Assembly: GCA_942493315.1 (NCBI GenBank)
Contig: OW818690.1
Coordinates: forward strand, 496,001-560,000
Reading direction: 5' to 3'
Length of the DNA stretch: 64,000 nt
Source: UBA5429 sp942493315
GTDB lineage: Bacteria; Bacteroidota; Bacteroidia; Bacteroidales; WCHB1-69
Positions 1 to 7,790 of this stretch are shown here, one piece after another (position 1 is the stretch's first letter; each line of letters starts with the position of its first letter). The translations under genes were made by a program, and so were the position numbers. The notes under the pieces were generated by a model. That model was not told where the DNA came from and did not search any database. It worked only from the letters and a program-made list of their open reading frames with translations.

Positions 1-774
1 ATGGATAATGTGGTTTATTACGGATTTATGCCTTTAAATTCAAAATTAGATTCAGTTATTCAACAAAGAGCTTATGAATGGAAAGATTCCATTTTTTTAA
101 CAACAGATGAGCGCTTAATGTGTTTTCTTTTCTCAGGGGATCAATATGAATTTGAGCAATTAGCATTAAAAAAAGAGAATAAAAAATCGATTATTGGAAA
201 ACAGATCCGTCACCAATATCGTGATGAAAGAGATCAATATATTGCCTTGATTTTTGGTACCGGATGGTCATTCCCAACAGATAAAAAGAATGTTTTAGGA
301 GTCAATCAAAGTATGAAAATAGGTATATCATCCTCATTATCTAGCAGATGGATTTTTGATTTACTTTTAGATTTAAAAATTAATTACAATCCAAAACCTT
401 TTGATTTTTATGCATTGGATGTTATTAATGAAGTAAAACCTGCTACCATTTTTAATATTGGAGGATTTATAAACTATCGGTTATTTGGCATTCGATGTGG
501 TTTGAATAAGATTTATATTATTCCCAAAGCCGGACTTGGATTTGATTTTATTTCAACAGGAATTTTTGAAGAAGTGGGACAGGAAGAATACAATTATTAC
601 AATCCAACAACCATCAATATCACTTTAGGAATCAATACCTTAATTCCTTTATTAAAAACAAGTTATTTGGGAATAGGGCTCAATTATCATTATATTCCAT
701 TCAATTTGGACAAAAGAGTAAAAACACCCTTAGAATCTCATTATATCAGTGGAGAAGTATTCTGGAGACTATAA
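1..774 (+). CDS. Outer-membrane beta-barrel-like protein, 5' end cut by the window
   Basis: Only the C-terminal 257 codons are visible. The ATG at base 1 is probably an internal Met, because no signal peptide follows it. From about residue 78 the chain alternates short hydrophobic/aromatic strands with turns rich in Asn, Asp and Gly (IFGTGWSFPTD, GGFINYRLFGIRCG, LGIGLNYHYIPF) and ends in a strand closing on aromatic/Leu (EVFWRL), as outer-membrane barrel proteins do. No family is recognised and no enzymatic motif is visible. A role as a porin-like or assembly outer-membrane protein of Bacteroidota is inference from this strand pattern only. It is convergent with the exonuclease gene, whose stop lies next to its own. 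Confidence 0.5.
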   Translation: MDNVVYYGFMPLNSKLDSVIQQRAYEWKDSIFLTTDERLMCFLFSGDQYEFEQLALKKENKKSIIGKQIRHQYRDERDQYIALIFGTGWSFPTDKKNVLGVNQSMKIGISSSLSSRWIFDLLLDLKINYNPKPFDFYALDVINEVKPATIFNIGGFINYRLFGIRCGLNKIYIIPKAGLGFDFISTGIFEEVGQEEYNYYNPTTINITLGINTLIPLLKTSYLGIGLNYHYIPFNLDKRVKTPLESHYISGEVFWRL

Positions 775-775
775 T

Positions 776-1417
776 TTATTCTGCAAACACTTTCATGGCA
801 ATATAAGCACATGCTTCAGCATCTGCTAATGCATTATGATGATTGGTCAGGTCATAACCACAATAAGCGGCAACTGTATTTAATTTATGATTTTCAAGAT
901 CGGGATACACTTTTCGGGAACCTTGACAAGTGCAATGAATCGGATAATTGGGATAATACATTTGATACATCTGATGAGCGGCCTTCAGACACCCTCTTTC
1001 AAAAACATTATTGTGAGCGACTATTGGTAAATTGCCGATTTTCTTATCTATTTCAGTCCAAACATCTTTAAAATTACGTGCATTTTGGGTATCTTTTTCA
1101 GACAAACCATGAATCCTTGTATTAAAATAGTTATAAAACTCGGGTTCAGGTTTCACTAAATGATAAATTTTATCAATTATCTGTCCATTTTTAACTATAA
1201 CAACACCCACACTACAGATACTGGTAGGGTAACGGTTTGCAGTTTCAAAATCCAAAGCAGCAAACTCATTTAAAACAATTTTTTTGGGTTCTCTTGTTTT
1301 TCTGACCTTTTTAATCTTTTGATGGATTGGTTTTTTAGTAGGATCATCTTGAATAAAAACCACTAAATCATCCCCACTGACAGGTTGAAACTCTTTTTTT
1401 TCCACTTTTTTCTTCAT
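776..1417 (-). CDS. DnaQ-like 3'-5' exonuclease (DEDDh family)
   Basis: A 213-residue DEDDh exonuclease domain follows a basic N-terminal tail of about 50 residues rich in Lys. Exo I is LDFET (D56, E58). Exo III is HHNALADAE (H194, D198). Exo II reads AHNNVFERG, with Glu140 where the family normally has the metal-binding Asp of NxxFD. The family removes nucleotides from DNA or RNA 3' ends and includes the DNA polymerase III proofreading subunit. The substrate here is unknown and the Asp-to-Glu change may weaken catalysis. The longest frame begins eight codons upstream at a TTG; the ATG at 1417 is preferred. It lies just downstream of purK on the same strand, so cotranscription is likely. Confidence 0.8.
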   Translation of the reverse strand: MKKKVEKKEFQPVSGDDLVVFIQDDPTKKPIHQKIKKVRKTREPKKIVLNEFAALDFETANRYPTSICSVGVVIVKNGQIIDKIYHLVKPEPEFYNYFNTRIHGLSEKDTQNARNFKDVWTEIDKKIGNLPIVAHNNVFERGCLKAAHQMYQMYYPNYPIHCTCQGSRKVYPDLENHKLNTVAAYCGYDLTNHHNALADAEACAYIAMKVFAE

Positions 1418-1449
1418 ATCCCACGGCACATTCTGCCACAACTAATAAA

Positions 1450-2544
1450 TTATAAATCCCAATATTGATTTATGAAATCATCCACTTCCTCTTTAGAGTA
1501 GCTTATAAAAGTAACATGTCCCATTTTAGAATCCTCAACGATATTGGATTTCAAATAATCATGGACAAAAACCCTCGGTAGCGATAATTTTTCCATTTCT
1601 TTAACACCATTGATGTGTTGTCCAAAAAAGCTCACTGAAATCGCAGGGTAGAGTAAATCTGTATTTTCAAGTGGAAGACCAGTAATAGCACGAATATGTT
1701 GTTCAAATTGACTCACCTTACATGCTTCAATAGTATAATTACCTGAATTATGCGGATGAGGAGCCATTTCGTTAAAGATTACTTCATTATCAAGGACAAA
1801 CATTTCAATAGTAAGTGTTCCCACAAATCCTAAATTTCTCATCATGGTTTTAGCCATAAATTCAGCTTTATGAGTTACCTCATCAGAAATGGAAGCAGGA
1901 ACTATACTCATCAATAGATGAGTTCCCTTGTTGATATTCTGAGCAATCGGGAAAGTAGTGATATCTCCAAAAATGCTGCGGGTAACAACAATACTGATTT
2001 CCATATCAAAAGGAATATATTTTTCCAAAATACAATGGCTTTTTTCCACAATTCTGGAAGCTTCAGGAAACTGATCCGCACCTTGTAGGAAAACGTATCC
2101 TTTGGGATCAAAAGCATTACATGTTTTTAAAACACAAGGATAATCTATAAGACGAACCCCCTCAATCAGTTCATACGTATTATTCACAGGAATATATTCA
2201 GCACAAACTGCACCCGCTCGTGTAGCTGAAATTTTTTCACGAAGCCTATGTTGTGCAAGAAAAAGTGGCATCTCACCTTGAGGAATATTGTATAAAAGTC
2301 CTAGTTCTTTAATCGATGTATAAGGAACATTTTCAAAAGCATAAGTAACAACTTCTGTTTTCAAGCACAATTCTTCCATTTTTTTAACATCGTTAAAATC
2401 TGCAACTATTTGTTCTTCTGCAAATTGAGAACATGGACAATCGGGTTGAGGATCCAGAACAACGATTTGCATACCCATACGATGTGCAGCTTCCGCCATC
2501 ATCATCCCCAAATTGCCACCACCAATAATACCAATCTTTTCCAT
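1450..2544 (-). CDS. purK: 5-(carboxyamino)imidazole ribonucleotide synthase
   Basis: PurK performs the ATP-dependent carboxylation of aminoimidazole ribonucleotide with bicarbonate in de novo purine synthesis, in the cytoplasm. The 364-residue length is normal. The N-terminus shows the ATP-grasp pre-domain glycine motif IGGGNLGMMMAEAA, then the conserved DxxPDCPC segment, and near the C-terminus the family signature PHNSGNYTIEACKVSQFEQH. Start and stop are unambiguous. The usual partner purE is not in this window. It is followed by the DnaQ-like exonuclease 32 bases downstream and is divergent from dtd. Confidence 0.92.
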   Translation of the reverse strand: MEKIGIIGGGNLGMMMAEAAHRMGMQIVVLDPQPDCPCSQFAEEQIVADFNDVKKMEELCLKTEVVTYAFENVPYTSIKELGLLYNIPQGEMPLFLAQHRLREKISATRAGAVCAEYIPVNNTYELIEGVRLIDYPCVLKTCNAFDPKGYVFLQGADQFPEASRIVEKSHCILEKYIPFDMEISIVVTRSIFGDITTFPIAQNINKGTHLLMSIVPASISDEVTHKAEFMAKTMMRNLGFVGTLTIEMFVLDNEVIFNEMAPHPHNSGNYTIEACKVSQFEQHIRAITGLPLENTDLLYPAISVSFFGQHINGVKEMEKLSLPRVFVHDYLKSNIVEDSKMGHVTFISYSKEEVDDFINQYWDL

Positions 2545-2639
2545 TCAATAGTATTTTAAAAACGCAAAGATAACTAAATTCAGTTTATGTTGATCGTTTT
2601 TTTCAATGAAATGATCATTTAATGATGTCAAATTTTCTT

Positions 2640-2647
2640 TATTTTTG
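2640..2647 (+). promoter_or_regulatory. Bacteroidota -7 box for dtd
   Basis: TATTTTTG matches TAnnTTTG, the -7 element of the Bacteroidota housekeeping sigma factor, 25 bases before the chosen ATG of dtd. A clear -33 TTG is not seen at the expected distance. The box lies inside the longest open frame of dtd, which argues for the downstream start. Confidence 0.5.
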
Positions 2648-2672
2648 TAAAAAAATTAAAACTAAACGATTT

Positions 2673-3125
2673 ATGAGAGTTGTCGTTCAAAGAGTAAAAA
2701 GTGCTTCAGTGGTAGTTGAGCATAAAGTCACCGGATCTATAGAAACTGGTCTTTTAATATTGGTTGGAATTGAAGAAGCTGATACATTTGAAGATATAGA
2801 ATGGTTATGTTCAAAAATAGCCCGATTACGTATTTTCCCTGATGCCCAGGATGTGATGAATTTATCGGTTACAGATGTAGAAGGGGAAATCTTAGTGGTT
2901 AGTCAATTCACGTTACATGCAGCCACAAAAAAGGGGAATCGCCCTTCCTACATCAAAGCAGCACGACCCGTTATTGCGATTCCATTATATGAAAAATTTA
3001 TCGAAAAGCTGGAAGCAGAAACGGGTAAAAAAGTAGAAGAAGGGGTATTTGGAGCCATGATGGATGTCAGTCTAGTCAACTGGGGGCCTGTCACAATCTG
3101 GATTGATACTAAAAATAAAGAGTAA
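2673..3125 (+). CDS. dtd: D-aminoacyl-tRNA deacylase
   Basis: Dtd hydrolyses D-amino acids mischarged on tRNA and so keeps D-residues out of proteins. The 150-residue protein begins MRVVVQRVKSASV, the canonical family N-terminus; the open frame extends 17 codons further up, but that stretch overlaps the promoter box. It carries the active-site segments SQFTLHAATKKGNRPS and the Gly-cisPro motif in NWGPVTIWI near the C-terminus. All conserved elements are present and length is typical. It is divergent from purK and followed by the long repeat array that starts near 3186. Confidence 0.93.
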   Translation: MRVVVQRVKSASVVVEHKVTGSIETGLLILVGIEEADTFEDIEWLCSKIARLRIFPDAQDVMNLSVTDVEGEILVVSQFTLHAATKKGNRPSYIKAARPVIAIPLYEKFIEKLEAETGKKVEEGVFGAMMDVSLVNWGPVTIWIDTKNKE

Positions 3126-3185
3126 CCCCAGAACTGTCATCTATTCCAATTCTCAACTATTCAGTCATTCATTTTCACCCCAGAG

Positions 3186-4284
3186 GACTCAGTGGTTATC
3201 TACCACAACTCAGAGTTTATTACCACAATGAATTCAGAGTTTATTTACCACAATGAACTCAGAGTTTATTTACCACAATGAACTCAGAGATTATTTACCC
3301 CAGTGAACTCAGAGATTATTTACCCCAGTGAACTCAGTGGTTATCTACCACAATGAACTCAGTGGTTTTCAACCACTATGAACTCAGAGTTTATTTAACA
3401 CAATGAACTCAGAGTTTATTACCACAATGAACTCAGAGTTTATTTACCCCAGTGAACTCAGAGTTTATTTACCACTTTGAACTCAGAGTTTATTTAACCC
3501 AGTGAACTCAGAGTTTATTTAACACTTTGAACTCAGAGTTTATTTAACACTTTGAACTCAGAGTTTATTTAACCCAGTGAACTCAGAGTTTATTACCACA
3601 ATGAACTCAGAGTTTATTTAACCCAGTGAACTCAGAGTTTATTACCACAATGAACTCAGAGTTTATTTACCACAATGAACTCAGAGTTTATTTACCCCAG
3701 TGAACTCAGAGATTATTTACCCCAGTGAACTCAGTAGTTATCTACCACAATGAACTCAGTGGTTTTCAACCACTATGAACTCAGAGTTTATTTAACCCAG
3801 TGAACTCAGAGTTTATTTAACACAATGAACTCAGAGTTTATTTACCACTTTGAACTCAGAGTTTATTTAACACAATGAACTCAGAGTTTATTACCACAAT
3901 GAACTCAGAGTTTATTACCACAATGAACTCAGAGTTTATTTATCCCAGTGAACTCAGAGTTTATTTAACACAATGAACTCAGAGTTTATTTACCACTTTG
4001 AACTCAGAGTTTATTTAACCCAGTGAACTCAGAGTTTATTTAACACAATGAACTCAGAGTTTATTACCACAATGAACTCAGAGTTTATTTAACCCAGTGA
4101 ACTCAGAGTTTATTTAACACAATGAACTCAGAGTTTATTTAACCCAGTGAACTCAGAGTTTATTTAACACAATGAACTCAGAGTTTATTACCACAATGAA
4201 CTCAGAGTTTATTTACCCCAGTGAACTCAGAGTTTATTACCACAATGAACTCAGAGTTTATTTACCCCAGTGAACTCAGTGGTT
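3186..4284. repeat. Array of about 45 copies of a ~25-bp repeat
   Basis: The gap between dtd and the GxxExxY gene is filled by head-to-tail copies of AACTCAGAGTTTATTTACCAC plus a variable four-base tail (AATG, TTTG, or CCCAGTG in place of CACAATG). Unit length alternates between 24 and 25 by loss of one T. About 45 CTCAG cores can be counted. A longer block with CTCAGTGGTTATCTACC followed by CTCAGTGGTTTTCAACC occurs near 3340 and again 397 bases later near 3737, so part of the array was duplicated as a segment. There are no unique spacers. Read on the minus strand the unit is TGTGGTAAATAAACTCTGAG, the same family as the array at 4803-5191. Confidence 0.95.
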
Positions 4285-4336
4285 ATATATTTTGTAAAGT
4301 TTTGGGTTTTTTTGATAGAAAAATTTCTTTAAAGTA

Positions 4337-4367
4337 TTGATTATTTAAAAATTAGTTTGTAACTTTG
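4337..4367 (+). promoter_or_regulatory. Promoter of the GxxExxY gene
   Basis: TTG at 4337-4339, a 20-base spacer, then TAACTTTG at 4360-4367 match the Bacteroidota -33/-7 promoter (TTG, 19-21 bases, TAnnTTTG). The ATG at 4396 follows 28 bases later. The promoter sits in the short unique stretch between the repeat array and the gene, so the gene appears to be expressed independently of its neighbours. Confidence 0.7.
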
Positions 4368-4395
4368 TAATCTATTATTAACTCAAAAACTCAAT

Positions 4396-4779
4396 ATGAT
4401 GAATGAAGAACAACTTAACAACTTGACTAGACAAATCATTGGATTTTCTTTTGATGTTCACACTGCCTTAGGACCTGGCTTGCTCGAATCGGCTTACAAA
4501 ACTTGCTTGTTTTACAAAATTCAAGAATCAGGTTTATATGTAGAAAAGGAAAAACCGATTCCCGTTATTTACAAAGGAGTAAAATTAGATTGTGGATACA
4601 GAATTGATCTATTAATTGAAAACCAATTGGTGTTGGAAATTAAAAGCGTTGAATCCCTAAGCAATTTACATCTGGCACAAATGCTAACATATTTAAAGTT
4701 AGGAAATTTTGAATTAGGATTGCTTTTAAATTTTAATGTCTTAAGAATGAGAGAAGGAATTAAAAGAGTGATTAACTAG
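4396..4779 (+). CDS. GxxExxY family protein (PD-(D/E)XK nuclease-like)
   Basis: The 127-residue protein has the family signature G28-L-L-E31-S-A-Y34 in ALGPGLLESAY and the C-terminal half of a PD-(D/E)XK nuclease-like fold: D71 in GYRIDLL, then E81-I-K83 in LVLEIKSVESL. Family length is usually 120-140 residues. The biological role of the family is not established; a nuclease role is inferred from the fold. It has its own promoter and is flanked on the left by 1.1 kb and on the right by 0.39 kb of related repeats in opposite orientation. From memory, GxxExxY genes in other bacteria often sit beside repeats reading CTCTGTG; this locus fits that. Start could also be the second ATG at 4399. Confidence 0.88.
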   Translation: MMNEEQLNNLTRQIIGFSFDVHTALGPGLLESAYKTCLFYKIQESGLYVEKEKPIPVIYKGVKLDCGYRIDLLIENQLVLEIKSVESLSNLHLAQMLTYLKLGNFELGLLLNFNVLRMREGIKRVIN

Positions 4780-4802
4780 TTGCTAATGAACAATGTAATA
4801 AC

Positions 4803-5191
4803 ATCTCAGTGTACTCTGGGGTAAAACACTTTGGGTACTCTGAGGTAAAAATCTCACTGTTCTCTGGGGTAAAAACCTCAGTGTTCTCTGAGGTAGTACC
4901 ATCAGTGTTCTCTGTGGTAAAAACACTTTGGGTACTCTGAGGTAAAAATCTCACTGTTCTCTGGGGTAAAAACCTCAGTGTTCTCTGAGGTAGTACCATC
5001 AGTGTTCTCTGTGGTAAAAACACTTTGGGTACTTTGGGGTAAAAAACTCAGTGTTCTCTGTGGTAGTAACCATCAGTGTTCTCTGTGGTAAAAACACTTT
5101 GGGTACTTTGGGGTAAAAACTCAGTGTTCTCTGTGGTAAAAACCTCAGTGTTCTCTGAGGTAGTACCATCAGTGTTCTCTGTGGTAAAAAC
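4803..5191. repeat. Array of ~25-bp CTCTGTGGTAAAAAC repeats
   Basis: About sixteen head-to-tail units of roughly 24 bases of the form CTCAGTGTTCTCTGTGGTAA with variants (CACTTTGGGTACTCTGAGG, CTCACTGTTCTCTGGGG, CATCAGTGTTCTCTGAGG). Four successive variants form a higher-order block of 97 bases starting at 4827 and again at 4924. The array begins about 25 bases after the GxxExxY stop and ends 23 bases before the alcohol dehydrogenase ATG, so that gene has no unique upstream region. It is the reverse orientation of the array at 3186-4284: both share TGTGGTAAA and CTCAG/CTCTGAG cores. Confidence 0.93.
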
Positions 5192-5213
5192 GAATAAATT
5201 TTAAAAAATTATC

Positions 5214-6359
5214 ATGAATAATTTCACATTTCAAAATCCTACAAAACTGATCTTTGGGTCAGGTACAATTGCAAAATTAGCCAAAGAGATCCCGCTCGAT
5301 AAGAAAATAATGATAACTTTCGGAGGTGGAAGTGTTAAACAAAATGGAGTTTATGAGCAAATTACAGAAGCTTTAAAAGGACATTCCTATATCGAATTCT
5401 GGGGTATTGAACCTAACCCTTCTGTTGAAACACTTCGAAAAGCTATAGTTATTGGAAAAGAAGAAAAAATTGATTTCCTTATAGCTGTTGGGGGTGGTTC
5501 TGTAATAGATGGAACAAAATTGATCTCCTCTGCAATTCCATACAATGGTGATCCCTGGGAATTGGTCTTGAATCCATTGCTAATCCAGAAGATGATTCCC
5601 CATGCATCCGTACTCACCTTACCGGCAACCGGATCCGAAATGAACCGGGGTGCCGTAATCTCCAATAAAGAAACACATGAAAAAGTGGCTTTCTATTCTT
5701 CTCATCCTCAATTTTCTATTTTAGATCCATTGGTAACATTTTCATTACCGGATTATCAGATTGCTTGTGGTCTTGCAGATACTTTTGTTCATGTAGTCGA
5801 ACAATATCTGACAACTGTTGGTCAATCGCTGTTGATGGATCGTTGGGCTGAATCCATATTACAAACTTTGGTTGAGATTGCTCCAAAAATTAAAGCTAAT
5901 CCGCACGATTACGATTTAATGTCTCAGTTTATGTTATGCGCCACCATGGCTTTGAATGGATTTACTTCTATGGGTGTATCTCAGGACTGGGCTTCACATA
6001 TAATCGGTCATGAGATTACTGCTTTGCACGGACTAACTCACGGGCATACTTTGGCTATCATTCTTCCCGGAACAATGTTTATCATGAAAAAACAGAAATG
6101 GAATAAAATTTTACAGTTGGGAGAGCGGGTTTTTAAAATTTCAAATGGTGACGAAGCTTTAAGAGTGGATAAGACTATTGAACTTACAGAACAATTTTTC
6201 CGTTCTTTGGGGTTAGAAACCAAATTGCATGAACTTGGTATCGGGGAAGAAACCATTTTAAAAATTAAAAATCGCTTTTTAAAAGAGGAAACTGTTTTAG
6301 GCGAAGCTCAAAATATTGATGGTGTCATTACCGAACAAATTTTGAGACAAGTACTTTAA
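5214..6359 (+). CDS. Iron-containing (YqhD/BDH-type) alcohol dehydrogenase
   Basis: The 381-residue protein belongs to the group III metal-dependent alcohol dehydrogenases, which interconvert aldehydes and alcohols with NAD(P)H in the cytoplasm. Visible are the coenzyme motifs FGGGS (residues 36-40) and VGGGSVIDG (92-100), the ATGSEMN segment (138-144), and four metal ligands spaced as in YqhD: D189 and H193 in GLADTFVHVVEQ, H262 in WASHIIGHE and H276 in GLTHGHT. The GGGS pattern resembles the NADP-preferring YqhD branch, so aldehyde detoxification is plausible but not proven. Upstream is the repeat array; the next gene is convergent. Confidence 0.88.
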   Translation: MNNFTFQNPTKLIFGSGTIAKLAKEIPLDKKIMITFGGGSVKQNGVYEQITEALKGHSYIEFWGIEPNPSVETLRKAIVIGKEEKIDFLIAVGGGSVIDGTKLISSAIPYNGDPWELVLNPLLIQKMIPHASVLTLPATGSEMNRGAVISNKETHEKVAFYSSHPQFSILDPLVTFSLPDYQIACGLADTFVHVVEQYLTTVGQSLLMDRWAESILQTLVEIAPKIKANPHDYDLMSQFMLCATMALNGFTSMGVSQDWASHIIGHEITALHGLTHGHTLAIILPGTMFIMKKQKWNKILQLGERVFKISNGDEALRVDKTIELTEQFFRSLGLETKLHELGIGEETILKIKNRFLKEETVLGEAQNIDGVITEQILRQVL

Positions 6360-6380
6360 AAAGTTATAAAAGTTTAATTA

Positions 6381-7130
6381 TTATTCCAAAAAGAAAACGA
6401 TTGTGCTAACAACTCGTGCTTTTTGCAGATATGGTTCTTCCGGTTGTCCAACCTCTTCTTCATCATAATTATAGTTGCCGGCAATTGAGATTTGTCCTTG
6501 TGATGCAGTTTTAATTTTACCCAATTTTGCTTGTGAATCATTAGCAAATTGTTCACCTGCTATTCGGGCATTTTTTGTACTTTCAGCAATCAATTGTGGT
6601 TTGATAGAATTTAATTCCGGAAAAACATATTCTGTTGATATCATACATGTTAGATCTTTACTTATTAGATCAAGTTCCATAACAGAAGCATTGTCTTTCA
6701 TTTTTTCTACATCTTTTGTTTCAATAGTGATCACTTGAACAACAGTATATCTATCAATTTTAACTTTCACTTCTTGTCCATTTCTCCATTCCATTTCATA
6801 GTAATCTTCTCTATCAGTCACCATAATATTTTCAACCTTGATATCTTGATCTGTTTTACCGGTACTTTTCAAATACGCAATAACTTCATTTTTCTTGTTA
6901 TTGGTTTTATTGATTATTTCTTGTAATATGTCTCCGGAAAAGGCAAATTTCAATCTGACTGTTGCAGATGTAGCTTTTAAATTCATCTCTGCTAATCCTT
7001 TTACCGTTACAACCCGGTCCTTATCGCTAAAAGTTTTAAGGCCTTTAAAAATAAAAAAGCCTAACAAGATGAGCCCCAACAATATTGAAACTCCTAGAAT
7101 CATTGATTTAAAAATTGATTTACTTTCCAT
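6381..7130 (-). CDS. SIMPL domain (COG2859/DUF541-like) membrane-anchored protein
   Basis: The 249-residue protein has one N-terminal transmembrane segment (about residues 10-30, SMILGVSILLGLILLGFFIF) followed by the signature RVVTVKGLAEMNLKATSA of COG2859 SIMPL-domain proteins, then a soluble region that would lie in the periplasm. Bacterial homologues are periplasmic or membrane-anchored and often linked to envelope or oxidative stress, but no biochemical role is agreed. It has its own -7 box and converges on the alcohol dehydrogenase with 21 bases between the stops. Confidence 0.8.
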   Translation of the reverse strand: MESKSIFKSMILGVSILLGLILLGFFIFKGLKTFSDKDRVVTVKGLAEMNLKATSATVRLKFAFSGDILQEIINKTNNKKNEVIAYLKSTGKTDQDIKVENIMVTDREDYYEMEWRNGQEVKVKIDRYTVVQVITIETKDVEKMKDNASVMELDLISKDLTCMISTEYVFPELNSIKPQLIAESTKNARIAGEQFANDSQAKLGKIKTASQGQISIAGNYNYDEEEVGQPEEPYLQKARVVSTIVFFLE

Positions 7131-7168
7131 AATAATTTGATTATTTATTTTCTACAAAAATTATGGGG

Positions 7169-7176
7169 CAAATATA
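7169..7176 (-). promoter_or_regulatory. -7 box for the SIMPL gene
   Basis: On the minus strand TATATTTG matches TAnnTTTG, 38 bases before the ATG at 7130. No good -33 TTG is seen. Confidence 0.45.
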
Positions 7177-7215
7177 AACAAAATAGTATATCGAAAAAAA
7201 TATTTTTTATAATTT

Positions 7216-7785
7216 TTAGATCAATTTTCGATCCCGTAATTCCCAGAAACATTTGGCTGTTGCCCATATATCAACAGCTGCATTATGTGCTTCATCAAAA
7301 CCGGTTTTAAATAATTTGTAATGGAGTTCGCTTAATTTCGGCCATTTCGGTCCATAAGGACCTATTATAGCACAAAAGTCAACCGTTGAGGCCATTGTAC
7401 AAATTTTATTTTTATTAGTAATAATGTTTTTCATTCCCATTCTCAGAAATTCAGCACCCATTATCTTTTCATCAAAAGCCATATTATGAGCCACTAATGT
7501 ATCTGATTCACTGATCAGATTGTAAAAATGAAGTAAAACGTCATATAAATTTTCTCCTTCCATTAATGCTCTTTCATGTGAAATCCCATGAATTTTAGCA
7601 GATTCTGAAGGAATTATAAAACCATCAGGTTTAACTATAAAATTCCCTTCTGAGATTTTATTTCCAAATGGATCATATTGTAAATAGGCTAATTGTACCA
7701 ATCTGGGCCAGTTGTTTAAATCTGTAACAGGGGCTTTCCAATTTTTAGGGAGACCAGTAGTCTCGGTATCAAAAAATAAATACAT
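7216..7785 (-). CDS. DEDDh 3'-5' exonuclease
   Basis: The 189-residue protein begins MYLFFDTETTGLP and has a complete DEDDh active site: D6 and E8 in FFDTETTG, D105 in AHNMAFDEKI, H167 and D172 in EAHNAAVDI. Family members degrade DNA or RNA from the 3' end and include proofreading subunits; here the domain stands alone and the substrate is unknown. The longest open frame starts 16 codons upstream, inside the nucleotidyltransferase gene; the ATG at 7785 is chosen because Exo I normally begins within the first ten residues and this removes the overlap. It is the last gene of a two-gene unit with the nucleotidyltransferase. Confidence 0.86.
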   Translation of the reverse strand: MYLFFDTETTGLPKNWKAPVTDLNNWPRLVQLAYLQYDPFGNKISEGNFIVKPDGFIIPSESAKIHGISHERALMEGENLYDVLLHFYNLISESDTLVAHNMAFDEKIMGAEFLRMGMKNIITNKNKICTMASTVDFCAIIGPYGPKWPKLSELHYKLFKTGFDEAHNAAVDIWATAKCFWELRDRKLI

Positions 7786-7790
7786 GATGT

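Noticed and set aside
811..1071. Plus-strand 86-codon frame
   Set aside because: It lies antisense inside the DnaQ-like exonuclease gene, with no promoter or family similarity. Other antisense frames within large genes (for example in 41981-45058 and 59686-61524) were set aside for the same reason.
4772..5023. Minus-strand frame of 83 codons with PQRTLRFLPQRT-type repeats
   Set aside because: It lies in the ~25-base repeat array and reflects unit length close to a multiple of three, not a protein gene.
3186..5191. Possible CRISPR array
   Set aside because: Units are contiguous and degenerate with no unique spacers, and no cas gene is in the window. The same holds for 34552-35548.
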